Source: Syngnathus acus | Lineage: Eukaryota; Chordata; Actinopteri; Syngnathiformes; Syngnathidae | Length of the DNA: 64,000 bases | Assembly: GCF_901709675.1 (NCBI RefSeq) | Contig: NC_051096.1 | Location: 5,917,001-5,981,000, forward strand | Direction of reading: 5' to 3' | In this document: positions 37,402 to 48,099 of the stretch, one piece after another | Numbering within the stretch: the first letter of the stretch is position 1 | How the letters are laid out: every line of letters begins with the position of its first letter | Notes under the pieces: model-generated | Told to the model about the DNA's origin: nothing | The model's database searches: none | The model's input: the letters and a program-made list of their open reading frames with translations, nothing else | Translations under genes and position numbers: made by a program

Positions 37402-40400
37402 ACATGACCAGGCAATTATGTTGCAATCTCCTCTGTTGTCCAAGTCCTTTTATCCTGTAGAAAGTCTTCCTGATAACTGATGACTAATATGGGACCAATG
37501 TAGCCATTGTTTCCTTCTTCCAGTCCAGTGTAACCTCTATTACAGGTGGACCTGTACAAATATGAAGTGGAAAAGGAAAAAACAAAAATCCCCTCGCATG
37601 TGTTGTACTTAAAAGCAACATAACTAAATTGCACTTGCACAAAAAAAGTGTAGCATTCTGCAAAGTTAAATAATTTAATTCAGTGAAGCATTTGTATACC
37701 ACTAGAGGGAGCCGACAAACTTCATTAGACTTATTTTTATGTTTAATTCGGTACAGTGTCATGTAATAGTGGTTTACAATAATATTAAACATACTTTTTA
37801 GGATTTTTATTATGTTGGATGGAGAGCATTTTTTTTAAACTTGGTTTAAAAAGTTTGAGAACAACTGGCCTAGAGTATATTGAATTTCTTTGAGCATGTT
37901 TCATAAACACAGAATTATCTGTAGTGGTCTTAAATGGAAGACACAAAATAAACACTTCATTTGGGAATGCTTTAAGTTTCTCTTTCGTCTTCCTGCTCAT
38001 CTCCTCCTCCGGATGAGTCAAAGAAATCATGCAAAAAAAAAAAAAAAGCTCTTTGGTCAGGTTGCACAAAAGTCTCATAATAAGCTTTGTGTCATTCCTT
38101 TTTTTTTATCTGACAAGACTGGTGTGTAAAGGGTGTGGTGCACAATACATACTAGAAATTTAAGTGGTTTTGGCTTCACTGGATCCTCTGTATGTTTTAC
38201 AGTAGACTGGGACCCAAATCAGTCACTTAAACTGCGCCGAACAAAGAAGGCAGTGAGCTATTACGTCACCTTTACGACTGTACATATGTGTGTGTGCGTG
38301 TGAGCATTTATTTGTCCAAGTACGCTTGATGGTGTGTGGCTCTCCCACTCCCTGTGCGTCATTCAGCACTATGTCATCATTCTGCAAAAGTGCATCTCTG
38401 TAGTAGACTTGAAAAGATCCATGTGCTTCCCTTTTGTCCTTATAAACACACAAACACTCAGACAGCTGCCAAAGTGGACTTTGGCCCGCTCGGTCGTTGT
38501 ATGGGAAGTCCCGGGCGGTTTTCTTCCTAGTTATTCTGGTTAAGTGTGTCATTCCGTAAACGTCTCGCGTGGAAGGGCCAAGTCACATGAGAAATAGAAT
38601 GATAACGTCGCAGTGAATGGTTCACACGTTGGAAACAAGCAAATCCTGTCAAGTGAGCAGTGAGCGTGTGGCTCCGATAACAAGGTTAAGATTGCAAGGA
38701 AAATGAGGAAGTTCTTAACATATTCTGGATATTCCTTCATCAAGAAAGATGGACCTTTATTGGAGTTCTGTCAACTGATCTCTCTATGCATACATTCCAG
38801 ATTACTTTCTTTCTTCTTTCATTCGTTGTACTTTGCACATCCTCACCTCATTTGCTGCTGTCAGTCTGGAGTCTGCATGACTCACTCTGTGAGAGGGCGT
38901 CCTCTAGTGGTCGTGTTTGTTAAGACATATACCTAAAATTCTCGCGTCTACCAGAATGACATCATACTGACAGATGAATAAAAAAAAAACGTTTCACAAA
39001 TTTCCAGAAAAGATAGAAGGAGATTTGTCATCCATATGTTTTATCTGCATAGCGGCCTCCAATAGGGCTGAATCATGCTTACGTTGTCATTTCATCCTCA
39101 GGGGGAGGCCAAACAAGAGGAAGAAGGCCTGGTGGTTTAATGTTCGAGGTCTTCACACAGGATGGAGGCACAGGTCCAATTTCACTGAGATGAGAGGAAA
39201 TTTAGAGGCCACTGACTCGGCACTGGGACTCACCAACTGTATGTAAGTGTGTGTGGGTGGGTGGGTGTGTGTGGGGGGGTCATAGTGGTTCCTGCTGTGA
39301 TGTGTTTAATACTTTATAAGAACTCTGTTTACTCTGCAGAGCAGCTAGCCAACACAGCAGATGTGACTCTAATGCTGAGCGAAACAACTCGGGAAATACA
39401 GGAAATAGATTCCAAATATGTGGATATTGACCGTGACAAGCCAAAACATGGCAAACCATATGAAGACTATTCTTTTTTTTAATGCAATTCAGCTATTTGA
39501 GATTCAAGAAAATATAGCAACAAAATTCTCTTTTCACTTTAAAATTGTATTTTATATTTGTGGGTCAAAAGGTCACCAAAACTGCATGTTTTTTAAAAGC
39601 GTATACCACTTTTCATCATAGGATACAATCCATACTTTGCCTTTAATGTCACTCCTATTATAGGCAGCATCTTCAACTTTTAACACATACAGCTAACAAG
39701 CACCTTTACTTTGACAAACGACCTCAGGACGAGTGCCCGTACTGTTATTTAAGGCATCGCATTGATTTCTACTCTAATGAGCCCTCATCTATGGTCATTG
39801 TGTCTGTATAGTTAGCGTGGACAAACTGTAAGTGAGCGTATCCAATGAGAGGTCAAAATGAGCCCACCCCCCTGCACATGATGTAGAACTATGTTGAAAA
39901 TACCATTTTAAAAGTTGAATTTCAACTGTGGGCTTCATTACAGCTACACGACATTAACACGATTATCATGGGGCTGAATGGGTTGTTTAGTAAACAGTCA
40001 CTCAGCAGTGTGACTTGATAATGTCACACCTCTACGGATACAATGGCAACAAAGTCAATGTCTGAGCGGCCTGCGGCCTCTTTACGTCATTTGCCTCCTC
40101 TGCTCTTGTGGGAAGGATGACAGATTCTCGCTGTCCTTTTCCAGCGATTACAGACCAGTCTCCTAATGATTGTGAGCCCACACTGGCAACAGATGGCAAC
40201 TGGGATGCTTATAATGGGCCTCAGGGGATAATAAGGTCCCTGGCACCTCCTGCTAACTCCTCTCTTTATCCACTTAACTGGAAGGAACTTTATATATCTT
40301 CAATAGCGGCACTCGGTTACTTGCTGCCTTTGGCTTCCGGTTCAGTCAGGAGCTTCTAATGCCTTATGCACTTTATAAAACTTCTGCCAAAGTACTCTTT

Positions 40401-41451
40401 TTAAAACAAAGCAACTGACTCAGTGACTGACTTCATTACCAACAGTTTTTAAACGAGCCCCAGTTGCACAATAATTAAAAGCAAAAGCATGAGTAGTTTT
40501 GTGGGTTATAATTGAATCTGCAAACAGTTCCTTTCCTCACTGAATGCAAAAACACATGCCATGAGTCAGTAGACAGTAAAACACGCCACTCCGTGTTTCT
40601 GTGCAAGCTGCTTTTACCCTCAAGCGAGTCAATACCGTTGTTGATTGATCAGTTAAAAAGCCAGTAGTGGCACGATAAAAAGATAGCGCAAACTCCAATG
40701 TCTCCATGCATCGATTGTATACGGAGGGAATGAAGCTGTGGCTAAGTGTGATTGCTCGGGAAAGCCTGCAATCGTTGGGGGCTTTTCCCTTCAGCATCCA
40801 TGGTTGCGAAAGCGAAGTAAAACGCAGTGAGGTCATTTTGTTACTCACAGTACTGTTTGGATTGTTGAAGAAGTCAATCTGTCAATCAGCTCGTATATGT
40901 TCATGTCGGGCTGTGCACACTTTTCTTGCCAGCCATTTAGATAATATTGGCTGTGAGTTGACGTTAAATGTACAGTTAGACAAGGTGCACACTAACAACT
41001 TTATATTGCAGAAATCTAAAAAAAAAAAAAAAACGTATAATAAATAATAAAGTATCAAAATGTGTTTAAGTTTTGCTTTTTCAATGACACTACTCAAAGA
41101 AATATACTTTTATTCATCAAAACGTATTGAGATACACTTTTTTGAACGTAAATAATAATCATGGATTCATTCACGGCGTGCACGCGCCTCATCGTAGTTG
41201 TGCGCGTGCCGCGGAGCTTGAAGTAACGTGGACGTCACATCGTTATCGTCACATCAGGCGCTGCCCAGCTTCATCCCTTTGCATCTTTCCTCCCCACACA
41301 CTTTCGGTATTAGTTTTAAACAACTCCAACTAACTTGTTTGGACCCAGCCGATAATTTACCGATGTAGAGCCAGCCGTACGCCGCGCTCCCTCCCGCGAG
41401 AACCGAGGAGCGGACTTCTTCTGTCGTAGGCGGAGAAATGCCCCGGGCGGG

Positions 41452-44095
41452 ATGTGCTCCAGCCGCAAAATCCTGTGGAGCCTTCTCCTCCTGTCGGTAG
41501 TGGAGGTGGGCCTGGGCGTGGCGAGCATTGTGCTCGGAGCCGTGGGCATCAGCTGGGTTCGGGGGCAGCACAAGCCGCAGCAAGGCGACGCTTCCCCGGT
41601 GTGGAGCGGACTCTGTGTACGTGGCTTTCTTACTTTTAGTAAGTGGGAGGTGGAATCAAGGGGGAAAAGGAAATCTGATTGTCAATATTTGCACTGCATG
41701 ATTTTTGTTTTCCAATTAAGAATAAATACTATAGATAGTGGATTAACAGCAAACTGCTAAGAGTTGTTCTTGCATGTGTATTTTTGTGACTATTTTTGGT
41801 CGGTTTTGCTATTTTTATTATTTTAAATATATCTGCATATAGTATGTAAAATAATCATGTGTATGGATCGTTTGTAAACGTGCCTTAAACTTAAACTTGG
41901 GTGTCAAAAAACATTCTTCTACCTTAGGTAGACTGTAAATTGATTTGAGCAGAAATTAGATCAACTTCTAGTCAGTGTGTGTTTGTATGGGGGAGTTAAA
42001 AGATATCAATTTCTCCAAATTGCTTGAGCTAATTGACTTTCTCACTATCTACTTTTTTCACTACTACGCATTGATTCTGGTGATCGGATCATCTCTGTTG
42101 AGTCTAGAAAATGCTACGTTATCATTTAAAGCATTGCAATAAATGCTAATGTGTTTCAATGTGCGCAAAGGGTGAAATATTTTTTGACTTTTTTTTAAAT
42201 TCACGATCCAGCATTTTTCTTGCTTGTCATCACTCTCACGATGTGATTTTGGCAAGGGTGTGCAGGAGGGAGAGTAACTGGCAGCTCATGCCAAGAAGCC
42301 CCCTGCTGTTAATTGTCTAATGTAAAAATGACTCAGCGCAGGATACTTTGCTTGAATCTGGTCTGATTTCTTACATCCCTCATGCCAAGTTGCATTCATC
42401 AAAATAACTGCTTCCAATCTTTAAATGCCAGCCCAAGAAGAGAAAGGAACCTCAAAAGTCATTTTGTTTGGTGATGCTGGTTGACTGCAAGTTGCCATTT
42501 TTAGAAAATCCCTGTTGGAAGAAATGTCATGAAAAGCCGACTAGAAAATCTGAAAAATTAATTAGAGGCACTTTAAACATTGTCACGTGTGTGATGACTC
42601 CATAATGAAAAAAAAATGGTCAAGACGAGCACTTTTTATGAAGTCCCCACGGCGCCAAATCAGATTTAACACTTGTATGTTATTTCTCTTTTTCAGTTTC
42701 TGCTCTGCGGGATGTGTGGTGTGTTGTGCGCTCGAAAGAGGACTGGCCTTATTGTAAGTACAGTAATCTTTGCATCATGTCTTGTGCCTAATTTATGCAA
42801 TTTGTCTTTGGATGGAGTTTATTTTTGCTGCAACAAACAGGAAGAGGACTCCAGCAGCTTGACACATGGGGAGTCTTAATTATTATTTCATGCTTTTTAA
42901 CCCATTTGTGGCTCTTCACTTCATACCACCTTATACAAGATTTTCATTGACAGGACTACTTTTAATCAGCTTTTTATGGCAAGACATCTTTTTCAATTTG
43001 TTATATATTTACGAGTGTACGTAAATGTGATCTGTGTGCACTCTGAGAGACGTCTGAGGAAAGCCGAGGCGGCAAGCAGTCACCTCTCCTCTTCTCTTTC
43101 AAGTCCTCGTCTTTCCTCGTCTTCCACTCTGGATGTCTGCTGGTGTGGCTAATGATGGATCAATGTCAGCGCTTTGGAAAAGAGACCTTTGCTTCACCCT
43201 GTACCCACCCACCTCCACTTATCGCCTCTTTCTCGATCTTTTCCTGCCATCCATTTCTTCATCTCTCCTCTTATTTTCAATAATCAGTCTCTCCGCGACT
43301 CTTTTCCGTGCCCTCCCTCCCTGACTCCATCCATGCCTTCGGGCCAATGATTGCATTAGCTCGATCTGGTTCAGGAGTCCCGCCAGCCGCCGCCTCGCAC
43401 ACCTCGCGGGGTAATGGCTGAAATTGGAGATGTCCTTTTCAATGTGGTTGAAGGCAGTGAAGGCACCTTGGCTCGCTCCAAAGAGACAGAATGCAATACA
43501 ATCAACTTCACCCGATTATTTCACTTGCAGAATGAAGGACCGGCATTCATTTCATTCTGATGAATGGTTGAAAAAACCATTGCCATGGTTGGGAGGCATT
43601 GTTCTGATTCTATTCCTCAACTCTTCTGTCTTGTGTTCTTAGATGATTTTGTTCTCAGCGTGCTGCATCTGCGGTCTGATCGCCGGCATCCTCAACTTCC
43701 AGTTTGTCCGTGCGCTCAGTAAACGACCAGACTCCATGCAATCTATCCACCTTGCTGCCATGACTCTGGCCTGTCTGGGTAAACTGGACACACAACGTGA
43801 GAACCAAGCGCACGTGTGACGATACCTTACTTGTCCGTAGGGATCTCCTCCTGCACATTGTCCACGTGGCTCACTTGTCGTCTGGCGAGCTCTGAGCAAC
43901 AAAGGATGTTCTTGGAGAGGGAGCACTCCCTGCACCATTCACACGAGATGACAGAGAAGGTAAGCAATAAATGGCTTCTTGTTGGTTAGCTTGCTTGTTG
44001 ACAAACATATTTGTGTTCAACAGGATGCCCTGGACAGCTCCAGTAACGGTATCCCTCAGATCTCCTACAACGGACACTCTGGCGCATCACCATGA
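41452..44095 (+). CDS. tmem196: Transmembrane protein 196
   Basis: Small four-span membrane protein of unknown biochemical role. Five exons: 41452-41616, 42697-42753, 43643-43778, 43841-43959, 44024-44095; phases agree and give 182 aa. Membrane segments: about 9-32 ([20 protein letters not shown]), 56-68 ([11 protein letters not shown]), 75-95 ([15 protein letters not shown]) and about 108-132 ([15 protein letters not shown]). HKPQxGDxSPVWSG in loop 1, GILNFQF in span 3 and [11 protein letters not shown] near the C-terminus are strong TMEM196 signatures. The position between itgb8 and polr1f matches human. A CRE-like GACGTCAC at about 41230 sits upstream. AATAAA at 44825-44830 is the likely transcript end. 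Confidence 0.93.
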
Positions 44096-44850
44096 CGACA
44101 AGTTGACTCACTTGCTGTCAACAGTTAAGAATGGCTGTACGGCAGACTGAAATGTTTAAACTTTTGGAATGCTGAAAGAAAATACAGTAAGGTACAATAT
44201 ACTGCTTGTACACTGACATAACATGAGGTTCATGAATTGAACAATATAAGACAAATTGTGAGTAAAAAAATACTGTGCTACATTCTTCTATTTGGCCAAT
44301 TCATCTCAATTAATCGGAATATTGCGGAAATCCCAATTTCAGAAAACCGATTCAAATGGTAAAACTCATTACAGCATTTGTATTCACTACACAGAGTGAA
44401 ATGTTAAGCTATTCTATTTTTTAATGACCATCACGTGTTACATTATAAGCTACATTTTTTATATACGTAAGTTGAAAGTGGCCGTCTGAAAAGAAAAGAA
44501 TCGATAATATAAGATTTCCAGCTGTTTAATTGAGCTACTGGAACAAACGAATGTTCTTTTAGCTTGTTTTTTTTATGACTGTATTCTGATTTATTCATGT
44601 GCACTGGTAACAGAAACACCTCACAATGACATGCTGATTTTATTATTAAATGAATGCCTGTCTGGCAGTGTAAACACGGCAATATTATCCTAAATGCAAG
44701 ATATTTATATCTATATTTGATAGCCACAGTATTGGATAAGCTAGTTCAGGTGTAACCAATGAAAACAGTATGTCAGGAATGTAAACAATAGGTCAAACAT
44801 ATTTTTGTAAGTGCTTCTTACACTAATAAATAAACCAATAAAAGTCTTAT
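44096..44850 (+). other. tmem196: tmem196 3' UTR (probable)
   Basis: AT-rich DNA following the tmem196 stop with overlapping AATAAA signals at 44825-44834. The ORF on the minus strand here has no recognisable domain. From 44850 to 45640 I see nothing notable. Confidence 0.45.
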
Positions 44851-45669
44851 TACAATGTTTGGAATGGAGAAAAACGCACATGTGTGTTTGCGAAAGAGAG
44901 AGAGACCTCAGGTCACCTGAATGATCTTATTGTGGCAATGCAGGTGAGAAAAGGATACAGAATCAATGACCAGCTGATGATGAGGAGACAGTCAGCGCTC
45001 CCCTTGAATCGACCTTATGTAACATTGGTGTACCTCTCACTGAACATCGAAGCTAATTAGCGCTTGCACAAGTAACTCATTATTTGTGGTTTAGACTTGT
45101 AATAATGTGAATCAATCGCCACTATTTGTATAAATTTGCTGTATAAATTAACACATACAGTACACTTTATAAAACAGTTTCTGGGATTCTAATGAAATTC
45201 AGAAAAGCACTGAGAGTTTTTGTGTCCCCCTTTTCTTGAAGTGGTTTGGAGTCCTGCTTTTTATCCAGGCCGAGTGGGTTGAGGCTCCCACTATGGGAAA
45301 TTTTGTGGTTCCTCAGTTGGAATTACTGGAAGGAAGTCTCATCATTTCCTGTGTACTGGTGAAAACACCCACATTACTTCAAGTGACAACAGCACTTAAA
45401 ATTAAACAAGGTTTAATTGGATCGAATTACTTTCAGATTGAAGATTAAATCATGCTAGTATAGTGAATGTGTTGCATCATCAGAAAAGAAAAGTTTTTTG
45501 TTTGACCAATTGATTTATTCATTTTATGTGTGTAAAACCTACTTCTAGACTATACTGTAATTAATAAGTGACATAGATAATGGATAATTAAATGGTTCTC
45601 TTTCACAGTTTCTGTTAACTTTTATTTCCTCACCAGCAGAGGGCAAACTACACAGAAATTGAACCTTGC

Positions 45670-45717
45670 CCAAAGCGGAAGTTAGTCCTTGTTGACTTTC
45701 CGGTCTTCACAAGCAAC
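45670..45717 (+). promoter_or_regulatory. polr1f: polr1f proximal promoter with two ETS-type sites
   Basis: GCGGAAGT at 45675-45682 and ACTTTCCGG (ETS core on the other strand) at 45695-45703 lie 15-45 bases before the start codon. Paired ETS/GABP sites near the start are typical of TATA-less housekeeping promoters. Confidence 0.5.
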
Positions 45718-47735
45718 ATGGCGAACTTGGACCATGTTGAGCACGACTCAAAACACGTGAAAATGTCTGGCACAATTCCCGAGACTTGCGTTCAGGACCC
45801 GGCAGATAAAGTTAATTTATCGGCGCGTGTAGATTTGGCTGGTATTCCGTGCGCCATTCCGTCTTTTGCAGCAGCTTCCGAACTTGTATCGGCACCTTAC
45901 TCGTGTCTGGTGATGAACACTCACCGAAAACACGTCGTGCTTCCACCCATGTACCTGAACAAGAAGAGGACAGCATTACGGGAGGAGTTAAAGGCCGAGT
46001 TGCTCAAGTTCTCACCGAGGTGACATCTTAAACACTAATGTGTTGGTTAATTTGAATTGTTGACGTGGCGTGGGGGAAAAGAAATGGGCTGATTTTATTT
46101 GTAACATGTCCACATTGATTATAAATGTATGTTTTGACCATCTGGATTGTCATGTTCTCTCCTGCAGCCTCCAAGGTGTTCCTCTAGCTTTTGACAATAT
46201 ACAGCTTATGAGCCACTATGGAGACATTTATGATGACAGTGGCTACATCCACATGGACATACAAGCCAACTTTATTATATTTCAACCTCAAGCAGGGCAG
46301 CGATTGCTGGTGAGTATTGTATTACTGTCATACTCTGATTTATGACTTATGTTATCCTTGTTAGGTCGAATTTTATGAAGTTGTTTTCGAGACAGTTAGT
46401 TGACAACTGTGATTGAATATTATACCATTTCTACCCCTAGGGCAAGGTGAATAAACTAGGTGTCAGCCACGTGGGCTGCCTGGTCCATGGCTGCTTTAAT
46501 GCCAGCATTCCCAAGCCCACCCTGGTTTCCGTGGATACCTGGAGGGACGCAGGGCCCAAAATTGGAGCGGAGCTGGAGTTTGAGGTGAATGCGCTTGATG
46601 CTGACACTGCCGGTGTGCTGCTTATAAGAGGACGGCTGAACAGAACCAAGTATGTATACCAGAGTTGTCACCATCAAATCTTTTTAGAAACGATGATGCT
46701 ATCGAGTAATTGAATGGGTTTTTGGGGCAAACGTATTATTTTTGTGGTCAATGTATTAGTGTCAACTTTTTTTCCCAGGAATAATGGATGCGTATGTTCT
46801 AAATGAAAGGGGGATTTATTGCGGGAATACACGCCATATAGTTTTGATATAGAGACCACAAAAATGAACATTTGAAAATAAGTTTACCCCTCCCTCACAG
46901 CTTTCGCTCTTTCTTGCACTTAAGCGGTAAAGCATGCTAAGCATGCCACAGCTGCTGAACTGGCCAAAAAGAAATTAAATAATCACCAAAGTGTCTAACA
47001 AAACCATATAATTTCCACTATAATCAATCTGATGTCTTAATGATGAAAAAGCATCTAGAATCTTGGTTTTTGTTTCAAACCGTACAAATAGGTCTTGGGG
47101 AAATTAATGTCACACCGTTTGTGTTAATCAGGGTTCAGGAATTGTTGGCTATTGCCGAGAACTCCGATTTGGGTATCACCGTTGACCAGGATGAGCTAGA
47201 AAGCACAGAACCAGCCACAGAACCCAAAGAGGAGTCTATTGTCGAAGACTCCACCAAGAAAAAGAAGAAAAAGAAGAAAGATAAAGTGAAAGAAGAAGTA
47301 GCGGCCTCGCCATCATGCCAAGACGATGTTAACGCTGCGCTCGATTTGAATGGAACACAAATCGACGCAAGTGGGGAGAAAAGGAAGAAGAAAAAGAAGA
47401 AAGATAAAATCAAAGAAGAAGAGAAAGAAGGCGAACTCATGTCGACGCCCTGCCAAGGCGATGGTGACACTACTCTGGAGCTGAACGGAACGGAGAGCGA
47501 CGCATATGGTGAGAAAAAGAAAAAGAAGAAAAAAGAGAAGAGGATAAAGGAAGAAGAGGAGCAGGTGCAACTCTCTTCCATGGAGATCCATGCCAGCGAC
47601 TCCAGCGGTTATCACAGTGACAAGCCCAACAAGAAGAGAAAACATGAAAAGGAGAGCCACGTCGTAGCAAGTTCTAGTCAAGATGCCGAAGAGCCAAAGC
47701 CCAAGAAAAAGAAGAGGAAAAGTGACGTCGCTTGA
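45718..47735 (+). CDS. polr1f: RNA polymerase I subunit F (RPA43, TWISTNB)
   Basis: Stalk subunit of nucleolar RNA polymerase I, which makes pre-rRNA and contacts the initiation factor RRN3. Four exons: 45718-46019, 46168-46309, 46441-46649, 47132-47735, in phase, giving 418 aa. The N-terminal half holds the conserved core: YSCLVMNTHRKHVVLPPMYLNKKR, FDNI, then GDIYDDSGYIHMDIQANF and GKVNKLGVSHVGCLVHGCFNASIPKP, which is the OB-fold region matching human. The C-terminal exon is a Lys-rich tail with KKKKKK blocks at about residues 260, 301 and 346 and the conserved SSGYHSD. The tail is longer than in human because a unit of about 43 residues is repeated. Splice sites are canonical. Poly(A) signal at 48051. 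Confidence 0.94.
47256..47560 (+). repeat. polr1f: In-frame tandem repeat in the polr1f tail
   Basis: Three Lys tracts recur every 41-45 codons. The two spacers between them are clearly related: CQDDVNAALDLNGTQIDA and CQGDGDTTLELNGTESDA, each followed by GEK and a Lys block. This indicates a tandem duplication inside the exon. Confidence 0.75.
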
Positions 47736-48050
47736 AAAAAAAAAAAAAATAGATTTGATCTGATTAGAAAGGTTATCCTGCAATACCAGAATGGGTGAAC
47801 AGTTTCCCCACATCTGCAGTTACCATTCCTGGCCGAATGGGGGCGCAAGAATACTGCTTTACAAAGCAGCACCAAGTGGACTTGACAAGATAAGGATAGA
47901 ATACGTTTCAATCTCCTCTGTGCCTTACAATTCTCCACAAACGGCAACCATGTGAAAATCTGATAACCGCTACAAGGAAATACCAACATTAAATATTAAG
48001 GACAACAACTTCATCGTCATGTAGTTCTTTTGAAACCAAAGTAAATGCTG

Positions 48051-48056
48051 AATAAA
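48051..48056 (+). terminator. polr1f: polr1f poly(A) signal AATAAA
   Basis: Canonical AATAAA about 315 bases after the stop codon, followed by a T-rich stretch. Confidence 0.6.
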
Positions 48057-48099
48057 TATACATATATTGTTAAAAATAATCCTTTTTTCTGATTGTTCT

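Larger units (their letters stand above)
32600..41200. other. Gene-free region between itgb8 and tmem196
   Basis: About 8.6 kb without a recognisable protein gene. In human MACC1, which has a coding exon near 2 kb, lies here; no ORF of that size or sequence is present on either strand. The region holds a decayed Tc1 element (35.3-36.1 kb), a GT run at 33239-33254, a CA/TG inverted pair (37.34-37.40 kb) and a splice-bounded segment pair at 39.1-39.5 kb. Confidence 0.5.

Noticed and set aside
32600-41200. macc1 gene
   Set aside because: No ORF near the expected 2 kb exon and no matching motif on either strand.
47135-47581. Long minus-strand ORF of Ser/Phe-rich composition
   Set aside because: It is the antisense shadow of the Lys-rich polr1f tail (AAG/AAA read backwards).
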